NCBI GenBank assembly: GCA_905236715.1
Contig: CAJOMQ010000012.1
Span: 19,680 to 83,679, forward strand
Reading direction: 5' to 3'
DNA length: 64,000 nucleotides
Source of the DNA: an uncultured Bacilli bacterium
Lineage (GTDB): Bacteria > Bacillota_I > Bacilli_A > RFN20 > CAG-826
Shown here: piece by piece, positions 54,140 through 62,367 of the stretch
Numbering within the stretch: the first letter of the stretch is position 1
Layout of the letters: every line of letters begins with the position of its first letter
The notes under the pieces: generated by a model
Seen by the model: the letters and a program-made list of their open reading frames with translations, nothing else
What the model was told of the DNA's origin: nothing
Database searches by the model: none
Program-made: the position numbers and the translations under genes

Positions 54140-54691
54140 ATGAATAAAAGAAGTGAAAAAACAATTGAATATTTATATTCTGGTTTTGCCAAAATTTTAA
54201 AGGAAAAACCATATAATGATATTACCGTTCAAGACATATTGGATGCCTCGCATGTTTCTCGTAGCACCTTTTATGCTCATTACAAAACGAAAGAAGAATT
54301 ACTTTTATCTGTTTGTTCACATATTTTTAATCATGTTTTCTCACACACGCTTGATGTTGAAAAAACCCACGATTTTTCTCAATCATCCATTTTTGATTAC
54401 AAGCATCTGATCACTCATATTTTTTATCATATTCGCGATGAGAAAGATCTCATTGACGCAATATTTGCTAGTGAGAGTAAAAATATCTTTCTTGATTATA
54501 TGAAAAATGAATTAGTGGATTTTGCCAAAATTTGCATTTCTTCTGATTTAATCGAGAATAAACAAATTCCCTCATCGTTAAAAGAGAAACAATTTCTCAA
54601 CAATTTCGTGGTGACATTAGATTATTGGCAACAAAATCAATATCAAGAAACGCCAGAAATTTTGACCGATTATTTTATAAAACTGTTCTAA
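54140..54691 (+). CDS. TetR family transcriptional regulator
   Basis: 183 residues. N-terminal HTH with ITVQDILDASHVSRSTFYAHYKTKEELL, the TetR signature. The C-terminal ligand domain (about 70-183) is helical and divergent, of the TetR_C_7/8 type. Same strand, 20 nt after the methyltransferase gene; probably controls this operon. Confidence 0.88.
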   Translation: MNKRSEKTIEYLYSGFAKILKEKPYNDITVQDILDASHVSRSTFYAHYKTKEELLLSVCSHIFNHVFSHTLDVEKTHDFSQSSIFDYKHLITHIFYHIRDEKDLIDAIFASESKNIFLDYMKNELVDFAKICISSDLIENKQIPSSLKEKQFLNNFVVTLDYWQQNQYQETPEILTDYFIKLF

Positions 54692-54776
54692 TTATAAACT
54701 TTTTAAATTTTGAAATTTGCTTTTCACAAATATCTTTTTTAGTGAAATAATAATGTTAGAAAAGGAGCTTTTTAAT

Positions 54777-55487
54777 ATGAAAGACTTACTGAAAAAGGCT
54801 GTCGCGGAAATCATTGGTACATTTGTCTTGGTTTTCTTTGCTTGTGGTGTGGCTGCATTAACAAGCGGACATCTTGTTCCTACTGCATTAGCATTTGGCT
54901 TAGTGATTGTTGCTATGGCATATTCAATTGGCCGTATTTCCGGCTGTCACATTAACCCTGCCGTTTCTCTTGGCTGCTTATTAGCAAAAAGAATGACTTT
55001 AAAAGAATTCTTTGTCTATGTTTGCGCACAAATCATCGGCGGATTCTTAGGTGCTTTAGCCTTATTTGGCATTATGAAAATGGCGGGATTACCAATTGCT
55101 GAAACTGCTGCTAGTAATTTGGCCGTCAATTATGGTAGTGAAGGTTTAACTGCCGGAACCATCATCGGTGCTTTATTGGTGGAAATCATTCTCACATGCG
55201 TCTTTGTTTATGTGATTTTAAATGTCACCGCCGAAAATAGTGGTGCAGGCAAAAAAGCCGGTATTATCATCGGTTTAACTTTAACATTAGTGCATTTAAT
55301 TGGTATTCCATTAACTGGTACTTCTGTAAACCCCGCTAGAAGTTTAGCTACCGCTTTAGGTAACCTCATCTTTACAGGTGATGCCACTGCCATTAGCCAA
55401 GTTTGGATGTTCATTGTTGGTCCATTACTAGGTGGTGCTCTTGCTGCCTTACTTTATGGCTTATTACACAAAGAACAAAAAGCTTAA
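54777..55487 (+). CDS. AqpZ-type aquaporin
   Basis: 236 residues from ATG 54777 after AAAAGGAG; the upstream ATG at 54717 is rejected. Two NPA boxes: GCHINPAVSLG and TSVNPARSLA. The TLVHLIGIPLTGTSVNPARS stretch matches AqpZ, with the His/Thr/Arg filter residues rather than the glycerol-type set. Water channel. Confidence 0.93.
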   Translation: MKDLLKKAVAEIIGTFVLVFFACGVAALTSGHLVPTALAFGLVIVAMAYSIGRISGCHINPAVSLGCLLAKRMTLKEFFVYVCAQIIGGFLGALALFGIMKMAGLPIAETAASNLAVNYGSEGLTAGTIIGALLVEIILTCVFVYVILNVTAENSGAGKKAGIIIGLTLTLVHLIGIPLTGTSVNPARSLATALGNLIFTGDATAISQVWMFIVGPLLGGALAALLYGLLHKEQKA

Positions 55488-55511
55488 TAATCACTGATTA
55501 TTGATAAAAGA

Positions 55512-55532
55512 GGAGCGGTTGCTCCTTTTTTG
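55512..55532 (+). terminator. terminator of the aquaporin gene
   Basis: GGAGC-GGTT-GCTCC stem and six T residues. Confidence 0.9.
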
Positions 55533-55589
55533 TTTTTATAGATTAATCGTATTGACTAATTTATACTAATTAATGGAGGTTTTACTAAT

Positions 55590-55928
55590 ATGAAAAAAGC
55601 ATCAGAAGTTATGTATAGAATTGCCAATTTCTTCATTTGGATTTTAATTCTTTTACTCATTGCTGCGATTGTGATTGCCGTTTTACAAATGGTTGGCATT
55701 ATTCCTATTAAATCTGGTACACAAGGTGGTTTAGCTCTTCTTATTCCTTCGATTGTGTTCTTAATCATTGAATTTATTGTTCTAGCTTTAAGTAGACACG
55801 CCGCTAACGATGCTAGAGATGGTAACAAAAGAGCGGGCCCACATGTCTTAATGCTCATTATGGGTATTATCAGTGGCAACGTTTTCTTTTTCTTAGGTTC
55901 TATCTTTGGATTAGTTTCTTTAAGATAA
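55590..55928 (+). CDS. small membrane protein, unknown function
   Basis: 112 residues. Three hydrophobic helices (about 10-35, 47-66, 84-108) with a short polar loop carrying RHAANDARDGNKRAG. Good ribosome site (GGAGG) and flanked by two terminators, so monocistronic. Family not recognised; resembles DUF4190-like or other small integral proteins. Confidence 0.6.
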   Translation: MKKASEVMYRIANFFIWILILLLIAAIVIAVLQMVGIIPIKSGTQGGLALLIPSIVFLIIEFIVLALSRHAANDARDGNKRAGPHVLMLIMGIISGNVFFFLGSIFGLVSLR

Positions 55929-55953
55929 GTTAATTCAGTATTTTTGACTAATT

Positions 55954-55976
55954 AAGGAGATTTTTTCTCCTTTTTT
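55954..55976 (+). terminator. terminator after small membrane protein
   Basis: AAGGAGA/TCTCCTT stem with short T loop and T run. Confidence 0.85.
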
Positions 55977-56007
55977 AGTGGATTTTACCGAATTAATGAA
56001 AATTTTG

Positions 56008-56037
56008 TTGTAATCAAATTTTATTCAGTGCTATATT
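56008..56037 (+). promoter_or_regulatory. promoter of the Tyr/Phe attenuator and ABC importer
   Basis: TTGTAA (56008-56013), 18-nt spacer, TATATT (56032-56037). Predicted start of transcription about 56044, only about 8 nt before the leader peptide ATG. Confidence 0.5.
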
Positions 56038-56051
56038 AATGGCAATTAATT

Positions 56052-56111
56052 ATGAAAACCGCGAACTTTTATTTCTTTTATCGCTATTATTATCCAAGAG
56101 GTAATCAATAA
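56052..56111 (+). CDS. Tyr/Phe-rich leader peptide MKTANFYFFYRYYYPRGNQ
   Basis: 19 codons with five Tyr and three Phe among positions 6-14 (TTT TAT TTC TTT TAT CGC TAT TAT TAT). The stop codon lies at the left arm of the 10-bp stem. No strong Shine-Dalgarno is visible; a near-leaderless start is possible. The composition matches amino-acid-sensing leader peptides such as that of pheA. Confidence 0.72.
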   Translation: MKTANFYFFYRYYYPRGNQ

Positions 56112-56186
56112 ATCTTGGCGGTTTGCTTATGGTGTTATTGATTATCTCATTAATCGCTAGCACCAAATAAAAGAAGAATTTCAATA

Positions 56187-56215
56187 GTTTGGTGCTCATA
56201 ACATCAAACTTTTTT
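56187..56215 (+). terminator. attenuator terminator
   Basis: GTTTGGTG/CATCAAAC 8-bp stem (one wobble) with CTCATAA loop and six T residues, 21 nt before the substrate-binding protein start. Its 5' arm is shared with the antiterminator. Confidence 0.82.
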
Positions 56216-56236
56216 CTAATTTAGGAGGTAACAATT

Positions 56237-57226
56237 ATGAAAAAGTTAGCAAAAATTTGTCTTCTTTCTTCCTTATTAGCCGGCGGACTTGCTTTAGCTG
56301 GTTGTAATAGTAACGAAGAAGGAACGATAGTGGTGGGTATTTTGCAACCTGTCGAACATAACGCACTGACCGCTGCTAGAGAAGGCTTTATGGAAGCCAT
56401 CAATGATGCCGGAATTAAAGTAAAATTCAATTATCAAAACGCTAACGGGGTAGAAGCGGACCAAAATACGATGGCTAAATCATTAGTGTTAAAAAGTGAT
56501 TTAACTTTAGGTATTGGTACTGGCGCTAGTGTTGCTTTACAAGCGGCATCGATTAATGCCGGTTTAGAAAAACCTATTCTATTTACCGCGGTTACTGATC
56601 CTGTTGATGCTGGTCTAGTGAAATCGATGGATGCTCCTGGTGGCTATATTACTGGTGCTAGTGATATGAATCCCGTCGCTGCTCAAATTGATTTGATTAA
56701 AGAATGTAAACCTTCCGCTAGTAAAATTGGTATTTTCTACACCCAAAGTGAGACAAATTCCAAAGTACAAGCCGATCAAGCGGCGGCAGAAGCTCAAAAG
56801 CAAGGATTAGAAGTGGAAATTGGTACTTGTACCGATTCCAGTGATATTTCCGCTAACATTAATAACCTATGTGGCAAAGGCATTGATGCTTTGTATATCC
56901 CTACCGATAATAATGTTGCTGCTCATATGCAACCAGTTAAAAATGCAGTTGAAAATTATCATATTTTAACAGTCTGCGGTGAAGAATCCATCATGGCAGG
57001 TGGTGGCCATATTACTTTATCTATTTCTTATAATGAATTAGGTAGACGTACAGGTGAAATGGCGGTTAAAATCTTAAAAGATGGTGCTGAACCCGCTGAT
57101 TTACCAGTTGTTTCTATGACTGCTGCTGAATGCACATATGTGATGTGCAGTCAAAATGCCGAAGCTGCCGGAGTAACTATTCCTGATTCTGTGAAAGAGC
57201 AATGCACTGATATTCCTGCTAAGTAA
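56237..57226 (+). CDS. TrpX-like ABC substrate-binding lipoprotein
   Basis: 329 residues. Lipobox LLAGGLALAGC (Cys 22). ABC_sub_bind (PF04392) features: VVGILQPVEHNALTAAREGF, ILFTAVTDPVDAGLV, YIPTDNNVAAHM and GEESIMAGGGHITLSISYNELGRRTG. This family includes tryptophan or tyrosine binders. AGGAGG precedes the ATG. Placed behind the Tyr/Phe leader, so an aromatic amino acid is the most likely ligand (inference). Confidence 0.9.
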   Translation: MKKLAKICLLSSLLAGGLALAGCNSNEEGTIVVGILQPVEHNALTAAREGFMEAINDAGIKVKFNYQNANGVEADQNTMAKSLVLKSDLTLGIGTGASVALQAASINAGLEKPILFTAVTDPVDAGLVKSMDAPGGYITGASDMNPVAAQIDLIKECKPSASKIGIFYTQSETNSKVQADQAAAEAQKQGLEVEIGTCTDSSDISANINNLCGKGIDALYIPTDNNVAAHMQPVKNAVENYHILTVCGEESIMAGGGHITLSISYNELGRRTGEMAVKILKDGAEPADLPVVSMTAAECTYVMCSQNAEAAGVTIPDSVKEQCTDIPAK

Positions 57227-57287
57227 ACAAAATTATATTGTTAATGTCATCTTAATTATATTAACTTCTGGACTACCATGCTCTTTA

Positions 57288-58172
57288 TTGGCGTTAGGTA
57301 TCTTTCTCACATACCGTATTTTAGATTTTGCTGATTTGACCGCGGAAGGAAGTTTCTTAATTGGTGGCGCCACTTGTTTATCAATGATAAAAAATGGTGT
57401 TAACCCCATATTAGCCACTTTATGTGGCTTTTTGGCGGGTGGTGTATGTGGCTTTATTACCGGCATTTTAAATACCCAATTAAAAATTCCAAAGATTTTA
57501 TCCGGAATTATTACCATGACTGCAAGTGCTTCGATTGCAATGGTGATTATGGGAACCACTGTTCACGGAAATCCTTTCACTAATTTAGTCACCTTGGGTA
57601 ATGATAGTGTGACCATTTTTAGCGCCATTCAACCTGGTGGTGATTTCAAAAAATACAACATGCTGATTGAAGCAGGCTTGATGCTTGCAATTGTTGTCTT
57701 AGTAATAGTGGTTTTATATCTATTCTTTGGCACTGAATATGGTATGGCTATTCGTACGACTGGCATGAATGAAAAAATGGCACGTGCTAATGGTATTAAC
57801 ACTAATTTAGCGACGATAGTGTGTGTTACTTTATCTAACGCGATTATCGGTTTAGCGGGATGTCTATTCGTGCAAGATTCCCGTTCCATTGATATTAAAA
57901 CAGCCTCTGGCTTTTTAGTCATTGGTTTAGCTTCTATCATTATTGGAGAAGCGATATTTGGTAAAAGAACATTTAAAAATTGGCTAATTTCTGTTTCTAT
58001 GGGCGCCATTATTTATTTCACGGTGGTGACCATTGCCTTAGAAGCTGGCTTCCCCACCCAATTAAAGAATTTGCTATATGCTTTATTGATTACGATTGCG
58101 TTATGCATTCCTTTAATTAAGTCATTATTCAAAAAGGGAAAAAGAAAACCAAAGGTGGTTAAAACATCATGA
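57288..58172 (+). CDS. TrpY-like ABC permease, N-terminus unresolved
   Basis: 294 residues from TTG 57288, the first canonical start codon, but the same frame is open upstream and reads NVILIILTSGLPCSLLALG, which resembles the usual first helix of the family (GLLYALLALGVFLTYRILDF). No ATG, GTG or TTG precedes it in frame, and no ribosome site is visible; start is possibly ATT at 57237 or lost to an indel near ATG 57244. BPD_transp_2 type: ADLTAEGSFLIGGA, GFLVIGLASIIIGEAIFGKRTFK. Overlaps the ATPase gene by 4 nt. Confidence 0.87.
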   Translation: MALGIFLTYRILDFADLTAEGSFLIGGATCLSMIKNGVNPILATLCGFLAGGVCGFITGILNTQLKIPKILSGIITMTASASIAMVIMGTTVHGNPFTNLVTLGNDSVTIFSAIQPGGDFKKYNMLIEAGLMLAIVVLVIVVLYLFFGTEYGMAIRTTGMNEKMARANGINTNLATIVCVTLSNAIIGLAGCLFVQDSRSIDIKTASGFLVIGLASIIIGEAIFGKRTFKNWLISVSMGAIIYFTVVTIALEAGFPTQLKNLLYALLITIALCIPLIKSLFKKGKRKPKVVKTS

Positions 58173-59227
58173 TTGAATTAAAGAATTTAACCAAAACTTT
58201 TAATATGACTGGCAATCCTTTGGATGCCCGCTACGCTCTTGATGATGTCAGTTTAACTATCCAAGATGGTGAATTTGTCACCATTATCGGTGGTAATGGT
58301 AGTGGTAAAACAACCACCTTAAACATCATGAGTGGTTCTTTAATGCCGGATGAGGGTCAAGTCATTTTATCAGGTATGGATATCACCAAGATGAAAGAAC
58401 ACCAAAGAGCGAGATATTTTGGTCGTGTCTTTCAAGATCCAATGCTAGGGACCGCTTCGGAGATGTCTTGTTTAGAAAATTTAGAAATCGCTTTCCGTCG
58501 TGGGAAAAGAAGATGGCCTTTTAAATGGGGTTTTTCTCATAGCACAGTGCGATTATTATTTCAAAGAATGTTAGCGGATTTTTCTTTAGGATTAGAAGAA
58601 AGATTAGATCAAAAAGTAGGCGTGATGTCTGGTGGCCAAAGACAAGCTCTTACCCTCTTAATGGCCGCTTTTGATACGAGACTTGATACCAAAAAAGAAT
58701 TTGTTGATATGTATGTTGATGTCCAAACTGGCCCCCTCAGAGCGGAATTAAACTCGGCCCCCAAAAAGGAAAGAAAACAAATTCGCCAACAAATCAATGA
58801 AAAAAAGAAAGAATGTCAGCAAATTGCCCGTGCTTTTTATAGCGAAAAATTTGCCGAATATAAAAAACAAATCGCACAAGTGAAAAACGATGAAGAAAAA
58901 GTGAATGCCTATATAGCTTTAAGCAATACTTTCCATGATTTTAATCAAGATAGAAAGATATTGTTATTAGATGAACATACCGCTGCGTTAGATCCAAAAA
59001 CTTCGCAAATCGTGATGGATTTGACAGATAAAATGGTCAAAGAAAAGCATTTAACCACTTTAATGGTCACTCACAATATGCGTGATGCGATTAAATATGG
59101 TGACCGCTTAATCATGTTTTATCAGGGGCATATCATTAAAGATTTTAACGCCGAAGAAAAAAAGAAATTAAAAGCCTCCGATTTATTAAATATCTTTGAT
59201 GAAGCGGATAAAATGTTTGCTAAATAA
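58169..59227 (+). CDS. TrpZ-like ABC ATPase with a ~90-residue insertion between signature and Walker B
   Basis: 352 residues versus about 260 for the family. Walker A GGNGSGKTTT (41-50), Q-loop VFQDPMLGTA (87-96), signature MSGGQRQALTLL (153-164), Walker B KILLLDEHTAALDP (263-276), switch His in VTHNMRDA. Residues about 168-260 are extra: charged, helical, Lys/Gln/Glu-rich. Normally signature and Walker B are about 24 residues apart. All motifs are intact, so it is probably active. Ends before a terminator. Confidence 0.92.
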   Translation: MIELKNLTKTFNMTGNPLDARYALDDVSLTIQDGEFVTIIGGNGSGKTTTLNIMSGSLMPDEGQVILSGMDITKMKEHQRARYFGRVFQDPMLGTASEMSCLENLEIAFRRGKRRWPFKWGFSHSTVRLLFQRMLADFSLGLEERLDQKVGVMSGGQRQALTLLMAAFDTRLDTKKEFVDMYVDVQTGPLRAELNSAPKKERKQIRQQINEKKKECQQIARAFYSEKFAEYKKQIAQVKNDEEKVNAYIALSNTFHDFNQDRKILLLDEHTAALDPKTSQIVMDLTDKMVKEKHLTTLMVTHNMRDAIKYGDRLIMFYQGHIIKDFNAEEKKKLKASDLLNIFDEADKMFAK

Positions 59228-59232
59228 TGATT

Positions 59233-59255
59233 AATCCACAATTATGTGGATTTTT
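59233..59255 (+). terminator. terminator of the aromatic amino acid importer operon
   Basis: AATCCAC/GTGGATT stem, AATTAT loop, T run. Confidence 0.88.
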
Positions 59256-59349
59256 CTTTGATATTTAATTATTTATACCACAATTTATTTTTTTGCTTCT
59301 TTAATAAAAAAATATGTGTGATAACATAACTACGAGGAGTTTAAACACT

Positions 59350-60222
59350 ATGTATACATTATTTACTGATACCGATACCGATATGACCCCCGCTTTATGC
59401 GCGGAATATGGCTATAAATTAATTTCTATGCCATATACATTAGATGAAAAGATGGTCTATCCATATGTTGATTTTGAAACTTATGATTATCACACCTTTT
59501 ATAATCGTTTAAGAAAAGGTAATCCTCTTCCTTCTACTAGTGCGTTATCTCCACAAGAATATATCGATTATTTCGAACCAGAATTTAAGCAAGGCAAAGA
59601 TATTCTTTATGTCCATTTTTCCGCAGCGATGACGAGCACTTTTAACGCGATGCGTTTAGCCTTAGAAGAATTAAAAGAAAAATATCCGGAAAGAAAATTA
59701 TATGAAGTCGATACCAAAGGTATCACTCTTGGTAGTTTGAATATTTGTTTAGAAATTGGCCAAATGTATAAAGATGGTAAATCTATTGAAGAAATTCTTA
59801 AATGGGCGGAAGTGGAAGTGGATAAATTCGCCATTTATTTCTACGCTGATGATTTAAAATTCTTCCATCGTTCTGGCCGTGTGGGTGGTTTTTCCGCCTT
59901 CTTTGGTAATATCATTGGGATCAAACCTGTCATTAATATGGATAGTAAAGGAACCATGCAATCTTGTGATAAAGGTCGTGGGAGAGTCCAAACTTTTAAA
60001 AGAATTCTTTCTTATGTCAAAGATTTACAAGAAGATATGCAAAATTATCGTGTCTTAATTGGTCACGCCGATTGTGAAGATTTAGCGGATGAATTCATCG
60101 CTATGTTCAAAAAAGAATTTGGTGAAGGCTATCACATTGAAAAACATGTTGTTAATCCCACCGCGGGATGTCATTGTGGTCCCGATGGTGTCGGTATTTC
60201 TTTCCACGCTAAACATCGTTAA
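59350..60222 (+). CDS. DegV family fatty-acid-binding protein
   Basis: 290 residues from ATG 59350 after GAGGAG; the longer frame from 59314 is rejected. DegV/FakB fold: TDTDTDMTPALC at the N-terminus, STSALSPQEYIDYF, LYVHFSAAMTSTFNAM and GRVGGFSAFFGNIIGIKPVI. Binds a fatty acid and, with FakA, presents it for phosphorylation. It stands before plsC, consistent with lipid metabolism. Confidence 0.88.
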   Translation: MYTLFTDTDTDMTPALCAEYGYKLISMPYTLDEKMVYPYVDFETYDYHTFYNRLRKGNPLPSTSALSPQEYIDYFEPEFKQGKDILYVHFSAAMTSTFNAMRLALEELKEKYPERKLYEVDTKGITLGSLNICLEIGQMYKDGKSIEEILKWAEVEVDKFAIYFYADDLKFFHRSGRVGGFSAFFGNIIGIKPVINMDSKGTMQSCDKGRGRVQTFKRILSYVKDLQEDMQNYRVLIGHADCEDLADEFIAMFKKEFGEGYHIEKHVVNPTAGCHCGPDGVGISFHAKHR

Positions 60223-60224
60223 TC

Positions 60225-60245
60225 AAGGAGCTTTGCTCCTTTTTT
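60225..60245 (+). terminator. terminator of degV gene
   Basis: AAGGAGC-TTT-GCTCCTT stem followed by T residues. Confidence 0.9.
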
Positions 60246-60284
60246 CTTGCTTTTAGGTGTGCATATAGATAAAAAATAGACATT

Positions 60285-60297
60285 GTGATAAAATCAC
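60285..60297. promoter_or_regulatory. palindrome GTGATAAAATCAC before plsC
   Basis: Perfect 13-nt inverted repeat 7 nt before the plsC start, overlapping a possible -10 (GATAAAAT). Half-site spacing is 5, one less than the CRP-type box at 29209, so it is not the same operator. Confidence 0.4.
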
Positions 60298-60304
60298 GTT
60301 GTCT

Positions 60305-61141
60305 ATGTTTTTACTAATAACGATTATTGTGATATCTCTGGGGTTAGGCTTTGTGCTTGTCTATTGCACCGGACTAACTAATATATCGCCATATTTTTGG
60401 ATTCTTTTACCTTTTATCGGTATTATTGCTTCTGGATTTTTAATTTCTTTAGCTTGGGGTGGTCTATTATTAGCCGCCTCTAAATATAAAAAAGTCGATA
60501 ATCGTGGTAGTGGTAGCAAGTTTTATCAATTTTGGACGGTGGCGTTAGCGAAATTAATGCTCCTTGGTTCGTGGTCAATTTTAAAAAAGAAAAATTTTGG
60601 CAAAATCCCGAAATCCGGAACTTGTTTATATCTATTCAATCACACTTCTTTTGTAGATTGTTGGATGCTTTTAGCGTGTATCCACCCCCATTTATTTTCC
60701 ATTGTCAGCCATATCGCAATGAAAAAAGTCCCGATGGTGGGCAATGTCGCTACCGCATTAGGAACAATTTATGTTGATAGAGAAGATCCAGAAAGTAGTC
60801 ATTTAATGATGGAAAGATGTGTTGATTATTTAAAAAATAAAAATACTTCTATCGCTTTATCTCCGGAAGGAACGATTAACCGCACTGGTAAATTATTTCC
60901 CTTTAAAAATGGGGCTTTTAAAATTGCTTTAGAAAGTGAAAGACCAATTGTTTTATTTTATTTCAAAGGGATTGGTAAAATGGATCATCGTAAACACATA
61001 TTCGCTAAATGTCCCATCGAAGCGGAAGTAATTGATGTCATCTATCCCGAAACTTATCGGTATATGAACGCTCGTCAATTAGCCCAATATACGCAAGAAA
61101 TATATCAAAGTTACGAATATAAGCAAAATGCGCTCCATTAA
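60305..61141 (+). CDS. plsC: 1-acyl-sn-glycerol-3-phosphate acyltransferase
   Basis: 278 residues; ATG 60305 preferred over TTG 60299, though neither has a clear ribosome site. Two N-terminal helices, then motif NHTSFVD (HX4D), ALSPEGTINRTGKLFPFKNG (EGT plus FKxG). Makes phosphatidic acid at the inner membrane. It overlaps the serine dehydratase gene by 14 nt. Confidence 0.88.
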   Translation: MFLLITIIVISLGLGFVLVYCTGLTNISPYFWILLPFIGIIASGFLISLAWGGLLLAASKYKKVDNRGSGSKFYQFWTVALAKLMLLGSWSILKKKNFGKIPKSGTCLYLFNHTSFVDCWMLLACIHPHLFSIVSHIAMKKVPMVGNVATALGTIYVDREDPESSHLMMERCVDYLKNKNTSIALSPEGTINRTGKLFPFKNGAFKIALESERPIVLFYFKGIGKMDHRKHIFAKCPIEAEVIDVIYPETYRYMNARQLAQYTQEIYQSYEYKQNALH

Positions 61142-62324
61142 AGAAATTTTCCTCATCGGTCATGGTCCTAGTTCTTCCCACACAATGGGTCCTTCTTTTG
61201 CGGTGAATTATATTTTGGAAAAATATCCTTCTCCCTCTTTTATCAAATGTATTTTATATGGCTCATTAGCCTCCACAGGCAAAGGACATTTAACGGATTA
61301 CGTAATTGATTTGAAATTAAAAGATATTCCTCATGAAATCATTTTTGATTATAAAAGTCGTGTCAGACACCCTAATACCATGGAATTCATCATCACCGAT
61401 GAAAAAGGTAAAAATCATCGTGAACCGATTATTTCCATCGGTGGTGGCACGATTATTACTAAAGGTAAATCATTTAATAAAATCAAAGAAACATATCCTC
61501 ATCAATCTTTAAAAGATATTCTCCAATATTGCCAAAATAAACAAATATCATTAAAAGAATATGTTTTGCAATTTGAAGATGAAGATATCATCTCTTATCT
61601 CACTGATATTTATGATGCGATGGAAAAAAGCGTGCAAAGAGGCATATCCGCTTCGGGTGAATTACCTGGTAATTTGCATGTTAAAAGAAAAGCCAAAACG
61701 ATGTATTTAAATATGCGAAACAGCAAAGAAGGAAAAGATAATATGGCCATGAATGCGGCAATTGCCTCTTTTGCGGTCGCGGAAGAAAACGCCGCTGGAG
61801 GAATAATTGTCATTGCCCCCACATGTGGTAGTGCGGGTGTAGTTCCTGGTGTTATTTCTTATTTAAAAAGAAAAAATTACAGCAAGAAAGATATTATTTC
61901 CGGTTTATTAGTAGCGGGTTTAATTGGCATATTGTGCAAAACTAATGGTTCTATTTCTGGCGCGGAAGCGGGTTGCCAAGCCGAAATTGGGGTCGCTTGC
62001 GCCATGAGTGCCGCTCTTATTACCACCGTAGAAGGATATGATAATCAAATAATTGCCCAAGCCGCGGAAATCGCTCTTGAACATTCTTTGGGTCTGACTT
62101 GCGACCCGGTTGATGGGTATGTCCAAATTCCTTGCATTGAAAGATGCGCCATCTATGCGGTAAAAGCCATTTCCAGTGCTAATTTGGCGTATATTTTGCC
62201 AGTCAATGATGCCAAAGTGGATTTTGATACCATTGTCAAAACGATGTATCAAACAGGTAGAGATATTCCGCGTGGCTATCGCGAAACGAGCTTCGCCGGT
62301 CTTGCAAAGTCTCTTAACAAATAG
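61128..62324 (+). CDS. sdaA: iron-sulfur L-serine dehydratase (single chain)
   Basis: 398 residues, beta-like domain first (IGHGPSSSHTMGPSFA, about 10-25) and alpha domain after (APTCGSAGVVPGV, ILCKTNGSISGAEAGCQAEIG, GLTCDPVDGYVQIPC). The Cys residues that hold the [4Fe-4S] cluster are present. Converts L-serine to pyruvate and ammonia. Smaller than E. coli SdaA (454) because the beta domain is short. Overlaps plsC. Confidence 0.92.
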   Translation: MRSIKEIFLIGHGPSSSHTMGPSFAVNYILEKYPSPSFIKCILYGSLASTGKGHLTDYVIDLKLKDIPHEIIFDYKSRVRHPNTMEFIITDEKGKNHREPIISIGGGTIITKGKSFNKIKETYPHQSLKDILQYCQNKQISLKEYVLQFEDEDIISYLTDIYDAMEKSVQRGISASGELPGNLHVKRKAKTMYLNMRNSKEGKDNMAMNAAIASFAVAEENAAGGIIVIAPTCGSAGVVPGVISYLKRKNYSKKDIISGLLVAGLIGILCKTNGSISGAEAGCQAEIGVACAMSAALITTVEGYDNQIIAQAAEIALEHSLGLTCDPVDGYVQIPCIERCAIYAVKAISSANLAYILPVNDAKVDFDTIVKTMYQTGRDIPRGYRETSFAGLAKSLNK

Positions 62325-62367
62325 AGGGTAAATATAGTATTATTAATACACTTTAGGAGGGTAAATT

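Larger units (their letters stand above)
56044..56236 (+). promoter_or_regulatory. leader with alternative RNA pairings (transcription attenuator)
   Basis: Holds the leader peptide (56052-56111) and mutually exclusive stems: A, TAATCAATAA (56102-56111) with TTATTGATTA (56135-56144), 10 bp perfect; B, TGGTG/ATTGAT (56130-56142) with ATTAAT/CACCA (56149-56165); antiterminator AGCACCAAA (56159-56167) with TTTGGTGCT (56188-56196); terminator GTTTGGTG (56187-56194) with CATCAAAC (56202-56209). A default stem AAACCGC/GCGGTTT encloses CCAAGA/TCTTGG. No T-box motif is present. Confidence 0.82.

Noticed and set aside
55929..56236. T-box riboswitch before the importer
   Set aside because: No AGGGTGGNACCGCG-like T-box sequence or specifier-loop architecture; the Tyr/Phe peptide and pairings explain the leader better.
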